Assembly: GCA_963682175.1 (NCBI GenBank)
Contig: OY821771.1
Location: 6,819,001 to 6,883,000, forward strand
Direction: 5' to 3'
DNA from: Triglochin maritima
Lineage: Eukaryota > Streptophyta > Magnoliopsida > Alismatales > Juncaginaceae
Length of the DNA stretch: 64,000 bases
The notes below the pieces were generated by a model. That model worked only from the letters and a program-made list of their open reading frames with translations, had not been told where the DNA came from and searched no databases. This document shows positions 34,497-46,073 of the stretch, one piece after another (the stretch's first letter is position 1; each line of letters begins with the position of its first letter). Made by a program: the position numbers and the translations under genes.

Positions 34497-35057
34497 TCAG
34501 CGGTTAACTTCGGGCGGCAGCGGGCGATTAAAGCCTCCCCTCCGATTCATATACTGCCTTGGCTGCCTCTTGGTGACAACCCTAATCCCACTGACGTCAG
34601 CTCCGGGAACCAACTTCCCCTTGGTGGAATCGAACCCCATCGGGATCCCCAACTTCTTCATCATCTCCATCTCGTCCGCGTCCCCCTCCTCCGTCACATC
34701 CTTCTTCTTTTTCTTCTTATCATTCTCCTCGTCGGAGGTCACATCCTTCTTCTTCTTGTTCTTCTGACTTTTGTCGTCGTCCTCGGAGACGTCCTTCCGC
34801 CGCTTGGGATCGGCGTCGGCGTCGGGCTTGTGGCGTTTGGAGCGGCGGTCGGGGGAGTGGTGGCGGTGGTGACGACGGCGGTGGTGGTCGGGGGTGCGGG
34901 ATCGGGAGCGCTTCCGGTGGTGGTCGCGTTCTCGATCTCGATCTTTGGAGCGTTCGCGGAGGTCGCGGTCCTTGGAGCGTTCGCGGAGGTCGCGTTCACG
35001 GTCGCGGTGGTCTCGTGAGTCTCTTCTTCGATCGCGGTCGCGGTCGCGATCGGGCAT
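34497..35057 (-). CDS. SNRNP27: U4/U6.U5 tri-snRNP 27 kDa-like protein
   Basis: This complete frame of 186 codons on the minus strand looks like SNRNP27, a nuclear component of the U4/U6.U5 tri-snRNP used in pre-mRNA splicing. The N-terminal half is an RS/RD-rich region (repeated [22 protein letters not shown]). The middle is Lys/Asp-rich ([13 protein letters not shown]). The conserved C-terminal domain has [11 protein letters not shown] followed by [15 protein letters not shown], the family signature. Length and layout fit the family, and a start ATG (35055-35057) sits just downstream of a cattgtgggttagggttt-type leader. No intron is needed to make the full protein. The antisense frames over this gene are composition shadows. 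Confidence 0.9.
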   Translation of the reverse strand: MPDRDRDRDRRRDSRDHRDRERDLRERSKDRDLRERSKDRDRERDHHRKRSRSRTPDHHRRRHHRHHSPDRRSKRHKPDADADPKRRKDVSEDDDKSQKNKKKKDVTSDEENDKKKKKKDVTEEGDADEMEMMKKLGIPMGFDSTKGKLVPGADVSGIRVVTKRQPRQYMNRRGGFNRPLPPEVNR

Positions 35058-35399
35058 TGTGGGTTAGGGTTTGGAGAGGAAGATGATGGAATGGACTTTT
35101 AGGGGTAAACCTTTCTGACCTGAGCTAACACACACACTGATAAGTACTAATCGCATCGTGTATCTTCTGACAGTAATGTATTTTTTCCATTCCGTCTGTA
35201 AATTCTGAACACTATAATATATAATTTAGACATGACTTGAGACGAAAACAAAAAATGTGATTGAATTATTTTTATTGGGATGATTTGTGAAGATACAAAT
35301 ATAAAATAATTGGTACACGATTTGTACCATACACAATAACATGAAATTCTGATATGACTGCAAAATTGTCTGACATGATAGTACACTGATTCGACCTAA
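35058..35399. other. Promoter-side spacer of SNRNP27-like gene
   Basis: No gene. It contains the likely 5' UTR (35058-35110) and spacer that may include further decayed MULE sequence. Confidence 0.4.
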
Positions 35400-36290
35400 T
35401 TGACCAATCTTTACATCTTACCATATATTTGGTTTTGCTGTTGTCTTGCACCTTGATCTCCCGATTATTGTCAATATGTCATTTCGATATGGCGTTCTTT
35501 AGAGCGTCTTTCGATAAGAAGGCTTGATTCTCAGCTAACGGGCCCTCAACTATTACGCTGGTTTCTATAAACGATGTAACTGCAGGAACCCAACTAGAAC
35601 AATCATTAAAGTTTTTAACTGGGTGAACCCAACCCCTACCTCTAAATGGGTTGAATTGGCTTAACTGATTTACATTCGGACCAATATCTTCATCCTCCTC
35701 AACCTCATCAACCTCCTCACCAGATGATTCATTCCTGTCCTCTGACTCAATATTGTAATCTTCGTCATCATTTTCTTCTTCATCATCATCAGTCGGTATC
35801 GGCTCGAAATTTGTTCTTTCTTGTGGATTCAAATCAGAAGTTTTATTCGCAGGTCGACTGGTTTCTGCTATGGTGTTTGCAATATATGATTGTTGAGATA
35901 TGAACCATGCACCACTACTACTACCATGTTGGTAACCTGCATACATCTCAGCATTGCACTCAATTTCCACATGATTCAACTTAACATATAGCTCCATCAT
36001 TCCCATTTTCGAATAAGTTATTTCATAGGTTATTCTCCAGGAATTCTCGTCATTTACGGACATCACATTAAAAAAAAGAAACCAGTCAGTGCAATGTTCA
36101 CATGACATTGAATATCAATCGAGTACCAAGATTCTTCGACTTGCAAACCTTGATAAATCCAACTCTTAATTTCTTCTAAGGTTACATTTTTGGTCGCTGA
36201 AAATGTAAGTCTTGGACCTATCGTATACTCTACACCATAACTTACATTTTGAGTTAAATCGCCGCCAAAGTACACACTTACCGCAATCAT
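35400..36290 (-). pseudogene. MULE transposase N-terminal fragment
   Basis: The minus-strand ATG at 36290 opens a frame typical of the N-terminal, PB1-like part of plant MuDR-type transposases: Y-G-V-E-Y-T-I-G-P, then LEEIKSWIYQGL. A frameshift at a T-run near 36066-36073 moves it to the frame 35479-36108 (ENSWRITYEITYS, MMELYVKL). An acidic stretch (TDDDEEENDDEDY) follows, and then the start of the MuDR zinc-binding part (FLSKDALKNAISK). A single TGA (35479-35481) interrupts there, after which the same frame continues (NNREIKV, KTKYMVRCKDW) to about 35400 and then decays. The DDE catalytic core is absent, so the copy is dead. Confidence 0.7.
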
Positions 36291-36550
36291 TTCGTTAATC
36301 TACAATGCAATATTTTTTCATCAGTTTTATACTAAAATTACTTCAAGATTCAACATTATTACTATTTTTTAATCACCCATAATACAAATTAAGAAGGAAA
36401 AAATTTACCTCAAATATCACCAACAAAACCCCACAGATCAGAAATTTGGATATCACCGGGCAAAATATTTGTAAATCAACTAAATTTGACGATTTTGTAT
36501 AGTGGAAGGAGTGAGAAATATGGAATGAAAGAGAAACGGAACGGGATGGG

Positions 36551-36598
36551 TTTTTATAGATTTTCGTGTCCACGGATCGCGGGTTACACTCGCGATCC
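36551..36598 (-). promoter_or_regulatory. TATA box and GGATCGCG hairpin upstream of MULE relic
   Basis: On the minus strand a TATAAAAA box (complement of 36551-36558) lies about 260 bp before the transposase ATG. Just outside it, GGATCGCG and CGCGATCC form inverted arms around ggttacact (about 36573-36597). This may be the inner part of the MULE terminal repeat. Confidence 0.45.
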
Positions 36599-36785
36599 GA
36601 TTAGTTTTCGAGAGAGAAAAATCTTAGTTTTTTAAATTTTTATTTAAAGTTTATTATATTAAAAAAATTCGGTTTGACTATGATGTTTGGACCGGTCCAA
36701 ATAATTATCTTTATTGTTGCTTAACTGCTAATTATCTAGATGATGCATAGTTTTTAAATAAAAATATATTTCTTTCTTACCTATT

Positions 36786-37996
36786 TTGCATTTACATACT
36801 ACTAATATTATATTTGATCACATTAAAGATGTCATGGTAGCTAATAATCTTGAAAATAAAGTTTGTGCAATTGCATTTGATACTGCTACTAATAATATTT
36901 CTGCAATACAAATGCTTATTAATTATTGTCATCCACATGTAGATGATTTACTCTTTCATATTAGATGTATTTGTCATACTTTGAACTCGGGAGTATAAGA
37001 TGGACTTAACATAATTAAACCTTACTAATTAGAAAATGTTAGGAATGCAATTGCTTACGTAGATTGTAGTAGTACATCTAGATATCATGAATTTAGATAA
37101 TTTTGTGCATATAAGGAAATTAACCTACGAAATTTAAATTAGATGACACTCATAGATAAAATTCTACTTATGAAATGTTAATATGTTGTCTTCATTTTCA
37201 TCTTGCAATTTCAACATTTTATAATGAAAAATAAAACGAGTTCATGTTAACCGATTTAGATTGGAATAATTGTCAAATCATGCATTATTTTTTAAAACAT
37301 TTTTTCACATTCACTAATAGATTAAGTGAACATTACCTCACATCTAACATATTTATCTTTGAATTACTTCTAATTACTAAAGTTTTTTGCAAAATATCGG
37401 CACAATGCTGGTTTTGTTGAAATTTTAATTGTAATGGAGACTAAATTTAATAAATATTGAAATCCTCATTCATTTTGTTTTTGTTTAACTTTTATTATGG
37501 GTCCTAGATTTAAAATTACTGGTTTACCAGTTTTTTTGGAACACATTTCTAAAAATATGAATTATGAAAATTTCCAAAATCATGTAGATAGGTGTAAGTC
37601 TTTGTTAATCAAATATTTGGAAGAATATAAAGACTGTATAATGTAAATCAAATGAGTTCAAATGTTGCTAGTTCATCATCATAATCACCTCCAACTGCAA
37701 TAGATCCAGATGATGACGACTACCAATGAAATTGGTTAAGTAAAAAAACAAAATTAGTGCAAATTGACACCCAAAATGAATTAACTGGATATTTAAATAC
37801 TGAACTTTACTTAAGTACGTCCGAGTTAAAATCTTTTGATATTTTAAACTGGAGGAAAAAGAACTCATGTCAGTTTCCACTGGTCTCTCTGATGACGCGA
37901 GACTTATTATGTCATCTGACATCAACTGTGGCGTCTGATGTTGTTTTTAGTGCTGGTAAATGTGTCTTGTCTGACAAGAGACAACTTGTCCGATAA
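36786..37996 (+). pseudogene. Decayed hAT transposase (Ac/Tip100-type pieces)
   Basis: Two recognisable pieces lie in order. The first (36786-36998) has the RNase H-like core motif around AFDTATNNISAIQML and LLFHIRCICHTLN. The second (37757-37996) is the C-terminal dimerisation region (ELTGYLNTEL, FDILNWR, STVASDVVFSAGKCVLSDKR). Between them the reading frames carry many stops. GC-rich sequence built of cccgaccc and ggcacggctcg words at 38348-38470 is probably its 3' subterminal region. No ends or target duplication were fixed. Confidence 0.75.
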
Positions 37997-38671
37997 ATGA
38001 ATCGAGATGAGCGTATGGGTGAATGATTGGATCGACTCCGCAAACAGAATGCAAAACATGAATATTCACGACAGCAACGACGATAAAGATTAAAAACGAT
38101 TTAATGATTTAGCTAACTCATTCTGTTAAATGTGTATTTTTTTCCTATAATTACTCTTAGGTTTTTCCATTACTCGTTAGGTTTAGCTAGCATTTAGACA
38201 TTTTTTATATGTAACCAATATATTGTTTCTCGATTTGAGTCAATAATTATTAATAAATAAATTGGTTACTTTGAAGGGAAAAATGTGTTTGTGTTTTTAT
38301 CAATTCAATTGTGATTATATACTTCAAATTTAAAAAACAACCGAAACATCAAAACCCGACCCGACCCAATGAAGAAACCTGACCCGACCACACTCGGACC
38401 CAGCCCGGATCCGGCACGGCTCGTTGAGTCGGGCCGGGCCGGGGATGCTGGCTGCCGTGCCAGCACAACACGATTCCTAGGTTTACTCGAGACTTGTCGA
38501 TTTTCTCAACAAATGTGAAGGTAGATGCACTAGTGTGTGTACGGGGGTTAGCGTGAAAGGTTCTTAGTGAGAGCAAAGGAGAAAACAAATCGACATTAAC
38601 TTCGGTGCCGGAATTGTAGCCAAAGTGGAATGTTTTGGAAGTTTTCTCAAAGTTTCGAACGTCCCAAGGAC
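37997..38671. other. hAT 3' remnant and spacer
   Basis: AT-rich to 38340, then the GC-rich cccgacccgaccc / gggccgggccgggg block (38348-38470), then ordinary sequence up to the MITE target site. The minus-strand frame across 38349-38777 spans the MITE and is not treated as a gene. Confidence 0.4.
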
Positions 38672-38957
38672 TAGGGGTGAGCAAAATTCGGTCCAGTCCG
38701 GGCACCCAGACCGAACCGAATTTTTTGGTCCGGACCGAACCGGACCGAATTTTTTCGGTCCGGTCTTCGGTCCACAAAATTTTGGAAATTCGGTCTTCGG
38801 TCCGGACCGGACCGAAAATTTAAGGGAAAAATTCGGGTTTTGGACCGACCCGGACCGGACCGGACCGAACCTATTCGGTCTGATCTTCGGTCCGGACTTC
38901 CCGAAAATTCGGGTTTCGGTCCGGTCCAGTCCGGTCCTGGACCGAAGCTCACCCCTA
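38672..38957. mobile_element. hAT MITE, 286 bp, perfect TIR and target duplication
   Basis: The element begins TAGGGGTGAGC and ends GCTCACCCCTA, an exact 11-bp terminal inverted repeat. It is flanked by CCAAGGAC on both sides (38664-38671 and 38958-38965), an exact 8-bp target duplication. The interior is made almost wholly of ggtccggacc-type words. The long frames read through it are artefacts of this repeat. Confidence 0.95.
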
Positions 38958-38965
38958 CCAAGGAC

Positions 38966-39529
38966 ATAAACAGGCCGAACCTCATTCGCACACGTGATGA
39001 GCTACCTGTGGATCAGTTGTGGTATGTGTTTTGTCATATTTGTTAATCGTGGTAGCGGATTGATGCTTTTTGATAGATGGTTTGTTATGTTTGTTGCTCC
39101 TTATAGTGGTATTATATATTATGTAAGTGCACATTCATATATACAACCGTGTTTGTCTCACCTTGGTGTCTTAAATCCTTTTCAATTACCATCTAACCCC
39201 AAGATGTGCACAAATAACTTATTCACCAATGACGAATATTTATAAAAAAAATCAGCAACTTATGTAATTGATAAATTCATTAGAACAAAAGGAAATCCTT
39301 TGATAGTATTGTATATACTGAATACAAGTACAAACCAAAATAGATAATTTATATGATCCGAAGAAGCAAGTTTTGAAGATTCTTCACTCCTCACCCAAAT
39401 TCTCTCCACTAAATCAACAAAAGAAAAAATTAAAGAGACATTTTGGGCTCATTAGAGTTGTTTAGTTGGTGTCAATGCTTGCCAATACAAAAACATTTAC
39501 ATGTGGTGTGGTTAACAAACAAAAAAGAT
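38966..39529. other. Spacer, no gene seen
   Basis: Ordinary sequence between the MITE and the 3' end of the RING-H2 gene. The 3' UTR of that gene is expected in the last 200 bp before 39530. Confidence 0.4.
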
Positions 39530-40486
39530 TTAGGATTGAGAAACATAAGTCTTGCAAGAAGGACACCATTTCTTCTGCTGAAGCCATGGTTGGATGCAAC
39601 TCGGATGGAAGATATGTTTACAAGCCAATTCTCCAACTTCTTCACCACCTTCATACACTTCCTGAAAAACAATTCAGATATTAGCCTTTTAGATGATTCA
39701 GAGGCTAATTAATTTAGTTACATCTACTTTATAATATATAAAAAAATTATGTACCACCATATATTGAAAACAATTAAATATTTTCAAGTTAGATATTGGA
39801 TATCATTTTGCATTCGTAAAAAGATGTTGGAGATAACTTTAGTCCTTAGTACGATAATTTTGTTTCCCTCTCAGCTTATACCTGACATATAACACAGTAG
39901 GCCTCGTCGCCGGCGGACGGTTTGTGGATATGTTTCTGAATGCAATTGCACAATTCTTCTTCTGTTAAGCCAACATTCACATTTCCCATACTTTCTTCCA
40001 ACTCACACAATTCCTATTTACAGCAACAGGAAAATTATAAGATAAATCGTTACGTTAATACCGAGACTACATATCGGCCTATTGGGATATTTCAAATCAT
40101 TAGCGATTCCATACCTCGTAAGACAAGCCATCAATGTTCAATCTCAACTCTTCATATTCATCTTCAGGGCCATGATAATCATCATCATTAGCAGTATCAT
40201 ACAATCCCTGCATGAATAAACACATAACCAATGTTAATAGACAATAACAAAACATTTTCGAAAGAAACTTGATCGGTAGACAACAACATGAACGTACATC
40301 CGACTCTAGAGCTTCATCTTCTTCATCCGAAAAGACGTAATCTCGAATGTCAAACTCGAACGTGTCGATAATTTGGTCATTAGCCCTTGATACCTCTTGT
40401 GAGGTTGAGGAGTTGTGTTGTGGTTGTTGTTGTCTTACAAAATGTAAGTGAGGGAAAATAATTATCTGTTCAGAATTCCTCTCCAT
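39530..40486 (-). CDS. RING-H2 E3 ubiquitin ligase, four exons
   Basis: RING-H2 proteins of this kind act as E3 ubiquitin ligases. On the minus strand four exons join at GT-AG sites, each in phase 0: 40486-40298 (63 codons), 40207-40115 (31), 40013-39882 (44) and 39661-39530 (43 plus TAA), giving 181 residues. Donors read GAT|GTACGT, GAG|GTATGG and CAG|GTATAA; acceptors read TGCAG|GGA, AATAG|GAA and TTCAG|GAA. The first exon is Gln/Ser-rich then acidic (FSDEEDEALESD). The RING spans the last intron: CVIC in exon 3 (C134, C137), then C152, H154, H157, C160, C171 and C174 in exon 4, a C-x2-C-x14-C-x-H-x2-H-x2-C-x10-C-x2-C pattern, with W164 in the usual place. No membrane segment is seen. The pattern and the agreement of all splice phases make this a convincing intact gene. 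Confidence 0.88.
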
Positions 40487-41619
40487 TTTATCTGGTCTAG
40501 AGAGTTGATAGAGAATAAGTTATTGGATTAGAGAATTTATTCTTGTGATGACAAATAAAAATTAAGTAGCATTTTGTGGTGACAAGGGAAAAAATATTTT
40601 GATCTCAGTTAGTATTAATAAAGTCGATAGGGGGATTTTGTGTTAAGAAAATTGTGACAATACGAAATTAAATTTTGAGTTTTTCTCCTTTTCTAAAGTA
40701 CATTGTGAGAGCTAGGTTGGCTGTACAATTTCGGAATGAGATCCGTAGCCTAAGATTATCATTAAATTTGCAGAAAATCAAAATTATAGTTTTTTCTAAA
40801 TTTCGTTTCCGGAAAAGTTCCTCTGATTTTGATTCTTTGAAGACGTATTAAGTTTATATGTATTTTTGGAAACTTTTGACACTTTTTTGCTTGTTGCCCA
40901 ACAGAAATGTTGGTGAAAATCATTGAAATGTAAAAAACCCTAATAGAATTGTCAAAGAGAATTAACATATCATCGTTCGAAGACAACGGTTTTTTTTTCA
41001 TAATTGTTTAAAAATATTTTAATAATTAAATGATTGTTGTTTAAAGACAATAAAATGTTGTCATAATTGTTTAAACACAATTAACCGATCATTGTTCTAT
41101 CATATCAACCGAGGTTAACTCATGGATTAAATCAACCTTCGCTTGTTTGAGATTAAAAAGAGAAGAATGCAGTAGAGTAGATAAATAAATAAAAATGTCA
41201 TTATTCTACCATTAGTAAAGATTTGTATAACTAAAATAGGTAAATAATAAAAGGTGGAGTTCTAACCTCAGAGTCGACCCAGAGAGAAAAGCTTGAAACC
41301 TCAAATCAAAACGTAACACTAATGATCTGTTTTGCTTAATTTTCTTAAGTGAGCATCTTCTTATGTATAGCCACAATCTAACCGTTCGGTTAGCAAAAAA
41401 CCGTAACCAATTTTAACCCAAATTTTTAGCGTAGATATTTTGCTTACGGTAATATATTAGATAAAAGGTCTATTTTAAAAACACACATACCAAGTCAAAT
41501 CAGTAGAGAAAAAAGAGGCGACTAGGTCAATTTTGATATTGTAATATAAACATGAATAGAATACGAATATTGGAAAATATTTAATTAGACCACAATTTCA
41601 TATTTGATTCCCAACAAAA
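40487..41619. other. RING-H2 promoter side and spacer, no gene seen
   Basis: AT-rich. Repeated cataattgtttaaa words occur near 41000-41080. No coding signal. Confidence 0.45.
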
Positions 41620-42330
41620 TAGTAAAATTCAACTCATTTTGTTTTTCTAATTTATTGGTTGTTAACTTGTTGTTTGACACTTTTAGGTCACATTTCTGGT
41701 TTTTCCACTATTAAACATTTTTGAACTTTTATACGCAAACTACCATAAACTTTAAATATTTGTCTTATTTTGTTGACAAAACGTCATGTAAAATTTGTAA
41801 CGTTTCGTATAAAAAAAACAATACCTTCATGTAAAATCTAGACCAAAACGCGTAAAAAACTCTTACCATTCCAAAAAACTATTTCTAACTATTTGCTTGA
41901 AATTATATTTAATTCTATATTTTTTCATGTCAAATATGATTTGTCTAACCAGTATCCGTCTAAAAAAGCTAACTCGCAAAATTACTTGCGGTTTTGGGTG
42001 CAAGTTGGTTTTTAGAATGATAAGATTTGTGAAGTTTTCTACACGTTTTACCTTGATTTTACATGACAATATTATTATTTTATATGAAAATTTACAAAAT
42101 GTTCTATTTCTTTAAATCAAGACAAGTCATTAAAGTGTAAGGTTACTTTGGTTATAATATTTCAAAAATGGTCTAAAAGTAGGAAAACAAACAAAGTGGC
42201 ATAAAAGTGTCAAATAGCAACATAAGCAAAATTAAAATGCCGATTGGACGAAAATTTTTAGAAGTCAATGTGATATTTTTCGTATTTTAGAAGTCAATTT
42301 GATTTTTGATTGGATTGTATTTCAAATAAA
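41620..42330. mobile_element. Foldback AT-rich repeat, copy B
   Basis: Its left part (ttgtttgacacttttaggtca, ttttgaacttttatacgcaa) and the reverse complement of its right part (atttgacacttttatgcc) form loose inverted arms. It also shares ordered blocks with 22440-22870. A non-autonomous TIR or foldback element is inferred. Exact ends and target duplication were not found. Confidence 0.55.
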
Positions 42331-42577
42331 AAAGAAAATATATCTACCAAAGCAATTGAAAATCATATGCCAAATTTATTGTTAATTTAAACTCAACCCA
42401 ACAACCAATACTATTTCAGCCTAAAAGTCAAATAACTAGTATTAAGGTTTTTATTGTTATTTATTTGAAATAACTTCAAAACAATTTATTCAACTTTATC
42501 ACGTCATCGTATTAGTATTTGTCGGAATGTTATTTATACTTATGTCATTTTGACAGTAGGTCTCATGCCAACTCAGA

Positions 42578-42965
42578 TACGAGTGTGCACAATCTTGTAT
42601 GGACCTGAATTTAGACTTGAACCAGACCGATGGATTCAGGTCCAATATCTGGTCCATGGAAATGTTTGATTCCAGGTTTTAGGTCCGGTATGGGCAAAAC
42701 CCGTAATATTATGGTCCAAACCGGTTACCTGGTTTTTTAAAATAAAAAATTTCATAGGTGAGACCTGAGCTCCTCATTCTGGGCTTAGGAGCCCGGGTCT
42801 CACTCATGATTTTTTTATATTTTAAAAAACCAGGTCACCGGTCTGGACCGGAATATTCCGGGTTTTGCCCGGATCGGACCGGAAACTTGGAATCAAGCAT
42901 TTCCATGGATCAGAGACCGAACCTGAATCCACCGGTATGGTATCGTTTAGATCAAAATTCAGGTC
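42578..42965. mobile_element. Foldback hAT-like element with GGTCC-rich arms
   Basis: Starts near tacgagtgtgca, a worn form of the TAGGGGTGTGCA end seen in neighbours. Arms of about 130 bp (42615-42743 and 42815-42945) are inverted copies that share ggattcaggt, ccatggaaatg, gggcaaaacccg and cctggttttttaaaat. The centre contains an inner hairpin (gagacctgagctcct / aggagcccgggtctc). The right terminus is not clear. Confidence 0.65.
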
Positions 42966-44139
42966 CAAAAACCACGTAATATTGGTGGCCTTAACATTAC
43001 ATTGAATATCTGCCCTATCTCCAAGACACACATTTATTGAATATTATATTGGCCTTAATCTTACATTATATGATTTGAGGATCTTTTAACCTGATTTGCC
43101 GAACTGCTATAATTCGTTTAATTTTTTGTTGACTTCATTAATTAAATTAACTTTTAAATTAGTTAATTTTTTTTGTTGACTTCATTAATTAAAATAGCTT
43201 TTAAATTCGTTAATTTTTTGTTGACTTCATTAATTAAATCAACTTTTAATTTGAATTTTGCAAAAATCTACCCGAGTCTACTTAGAAGATCATTCGCAAA
43301 TCCAAGAAACTAAACTCATTAAACCATACTCGGCCTAAACACATATTAGCAAGGGAAGGCCCATGGCCTGGTTAATGGTCCTAATCATCTAATCGACTCG
43401 CCCATGGGCCTCTAGCACAGGTTCTTTAGAAAGTCCAGCTTCTGACAATGTATGCTTATATCCCTTAATTATCATAATTATAAGCCCCATGAGATCGTTT
43501 TTTAAAAGGTGTTATGAAAGACTAGACTGGATAACAATCCTTAGCATCTCTGACATTGAATCTTCATTGATCGTCAAATATTCATAGGCAACAAATTTTG
43601 AAGTGGAAAGTCACTACAATATCTAGTTCTTATGGGATCACTAATATCACTTTAAAATAGGAATCACTAATACCTGTACATTAGTGTACAATGAAGGAAC
43701 GAATAGTTTTTTTGTTGTTGCAAACAATTATATTTTAAATGAAGCCCGATATACAAGAAACCATGCTGGATTCAAACCTGGTCGAAGCTAATTTAAGACA
43801 ATAGATTTATCAATTAAACTATTCCTAATTTAAGACACATCTTGTATGCAATTGTTTCCCGTTTGCATGCGTCCACCTATATGATGTCATGGATACAATC
43901 CATACTTGGTTGTTACTTGATTGGTTGAGTGATACATATTCCACGTGTATTTGGTAACTTTTAAAAGTTGAATGAATGCAAAACATGATGTCTTGTCTTA
44001 TACACAAGGTAAAAACAGCCAAGTATGGTTTTTAACCATAACATCAGATCCCGTGGGTCTGAATGCAATCTTGTGTTTAGGATAAGTGGTAATGTGGTTT
44101 TAATTATTACTAAAGTGGGTTGTGTAACCACATCCCATA
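42966..44139. other. Spacer with an AT-rich tandem repeat, no gene seen
   Basis: Contains the 46-bp tandem repeat at 43115-43255 (listed separately). The remainder is unremarkable. Confidence 0.45.
43115..43255. repeat. Three tandem copies of a 46-47 bp unit
   Basis: Units begin near 43115, 43162 and 43208, and each contains ttttgttgacttcattaatt followed by aaattaacttttaaatt or a close variant. Confidence 0.8.
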
Positions 44140-44147
44140 GGCCAAGA

Positions 44148-44890
44148 TAGGGGTCCATATGGGTCGGGTTGGGTCGGATTTGGGCTACAACTTGACCCAA
44201 CCTGAAAATTTTGGGTTTGGAAAAAAAACTAACCCAACCCGACCCGAAATTTTTGGGTTGGGTTGGATAGGGTTGAACCCGAACCGTGAGAGAGAGGAGT
44301 TGAGGTTGAGGAAGGTGTTGGATTCGTGGAGGGAGGCGTTGAGGAGTTGAGGTTGAGGGAGAATTGTGAGAGAGAGGAGTTGAGGTTGAGGGAGACGTTG
44401 GATTCGTGGAGGTTGAGGGAGAATCGTGAGAGAGAGGAGTTGAGGATGAGGGAGGTGTTGGATTCGTGGAGGGAGGAGTTGAGGACCTGAGGTTGAGGGA
44501 GATTGAGGTTGAGGGAGAGGAGTTGAGGTTGAGGAAGATGATGTTGAAGAGGTTGCGGTTGTTGTTGTCTTCGTGAGAGATGGTGAGAGTTTAAGTAGAT
44601 TAGGGATTTAAAGTTTTTAAAGTGTAAACAATAAAGGGTTGAGATCATCTCTAACATACAATGGATGGTCCAGATTAACAACATATATGATCTAGTAAAA
44701 AAATGTTAAATACATATCGGGTTTGGGTTGGGTCGGATCAATCAGACCCTCCAACCCGAACCCAACCCGAAAGTTTCGGGTTGCCATTTTCCCAACCCAA
44801 CCCGATCTGAACCACTCCACAACCCAACCCGACCTGACCAGCCGGGTTCGAATCAGATTTTGGGTTCAACCTGCCCCGTGTGCACCCCTA
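44148..44890. mobile_element. hAT element with captured minisatellite
   Basis: Ends are TAGGGGTCCATA and (reverse complement) TAGGGGTGCACA. Flanking octamers ggccaaga and agccaaga agree at seven of eight positions. Both ends are rich in gggttgggtcgg and aacccaacccg words. The centre (about 44285-44560) holds a g-rich tandem repeat of 60-80 bp units (gtgagagagaggagttgagg at 44286, 44366 and 44426). Confidence 0.85.
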
Positions 44891-44898
44891 AGCCAAGA

Positions 44899-45559
44899 GT
44901 TGTTACGAAGGTAAGGATCAAACTCGCATTCCATCCCCCACCAACTTGTCTTTTGACCATATAGGACACACATGTTGTCTCTGCAACATTTTCCTTCGCA
45001 GATTACATAGTGATACCCACAATTCAAGATAGTTAAATAGTTAGTCATATATATTGTATTCAAAAGAGTGAGCAATGCCACATAAAAACCCGTTGTTGCG
45101 CTCCGCCCAAACACACCAAAAGAAAGCATTTATGAAGCAATTCCAAATATCGTTATCAAATATCAAGGCAATTGCAAACAAAACTTCGAAACTGTTGATT
45201 ATTAGTGGGCACTTATAAGTTAAGGTCTAGTTGGGCGGTTATGCTCCAAACAAATAACAATCCCACAATTGAAGAATATGTGGTTGGTAGATTTGTCTTC
45301 TATCCTTACACAACGGATATGTCAGATTTATGTTTATGCGTTTTTTATAAGAAATATTGGGTCAGAATTTTGTTTTCACCCAGCGAAACACTATGACTTT
45401 GGGAGAACAATTGGTTTTCCAAATTTGTTTATAAAGTGGGTAACACGTCCCGCTGTCAGTGATCATGTTGTACATGATTTTGCATGTAAAATTTCCTCAC
45501 TTGGTTAGTTTCCATGTTCTTTTATCCTCACTCGAGGATGGTGAATACATAAGAAAGAG
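44899..45559. other. Spacer, no gene seen
   Basis: Frames at 45205-45508 are open but carry no family motif that I recognise. Confidence 0.4.
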
Positions 45560-46073
45560 TGTGTGAGAACCCAAACCTTAATTAAGTGTTAATCAAGTTT
45601 TTTTGGACTTATGTGTGGTTTTAGGTGAATATGAGGTTTGAGTGCAATTTGCACAACCTTCCCACCTGTCTTGGTGTGAGAGGAGGGGTGAATGGCGATG
45701 GGTGTTGTTTTGTATATAAGGAGGTGAGTTGAGGGAAGAATGGAGTTTTGGTGAGATTTGGGTTTTGTTTGTTGAGAGAGAGATTTGAAAGAGTTGAGGG
45801 AGAAACAGAAGAAGAAGAAGAAGAGAAGGAAGAGAAGTCGGAATGAATTCGGATCCCCTCAAAGTCAAGTTCGCCGAAAGTGAGAAGAAGAGAGGTGGTG
45901 ATTGCCGGCGACGTTAGGAAGCTTTGTCAATCACCAAAAATGTATGTCAAGTTCAATTAAAAGTTCACACAAGGTGTGTGTAAGAGGGCGTGGGCGTCGT
46001 CGGAGGTCGGAGATCTCGTCGATGTCAACGTGCAACAAGGTTGCTGCACTGGAACGGTAGACTAGTGTTGTAG

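Noticed and set aside
34570..35018. Plus-strand frames opposite the SNRNP27-like gene
   Set aside because: Shadow frames of the RS/RD-rich coding sequence, with no domain of their own.
38349..39046. Several open frames on both strands around 38350-39046
   Set aside because: Most run through the ggtccgg-repeat MITE and a GC-rich hAT remnant. The translated pattern is repeat-driven. A short Asn/Thr-rich part at 38500-38650 is unrecognised and too weak to call.
44229..44684. 151-codon minus-strand frame rich in Leu, Asn and Ser
   Set aside because: Translation of the minisatellite inside the hAT element at 44148-44890.
44835..44850. tRNA-like word gggttcgaatc
   Set aside because: Part of the gggttgggtcgg repeat of a hAT element. 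No acceptor stem or cloverleaf could be built.
45205..45508. Two open plus-strand frames
   Set aside because: No family motif, and flanking sequence gives no splice or promoter support.
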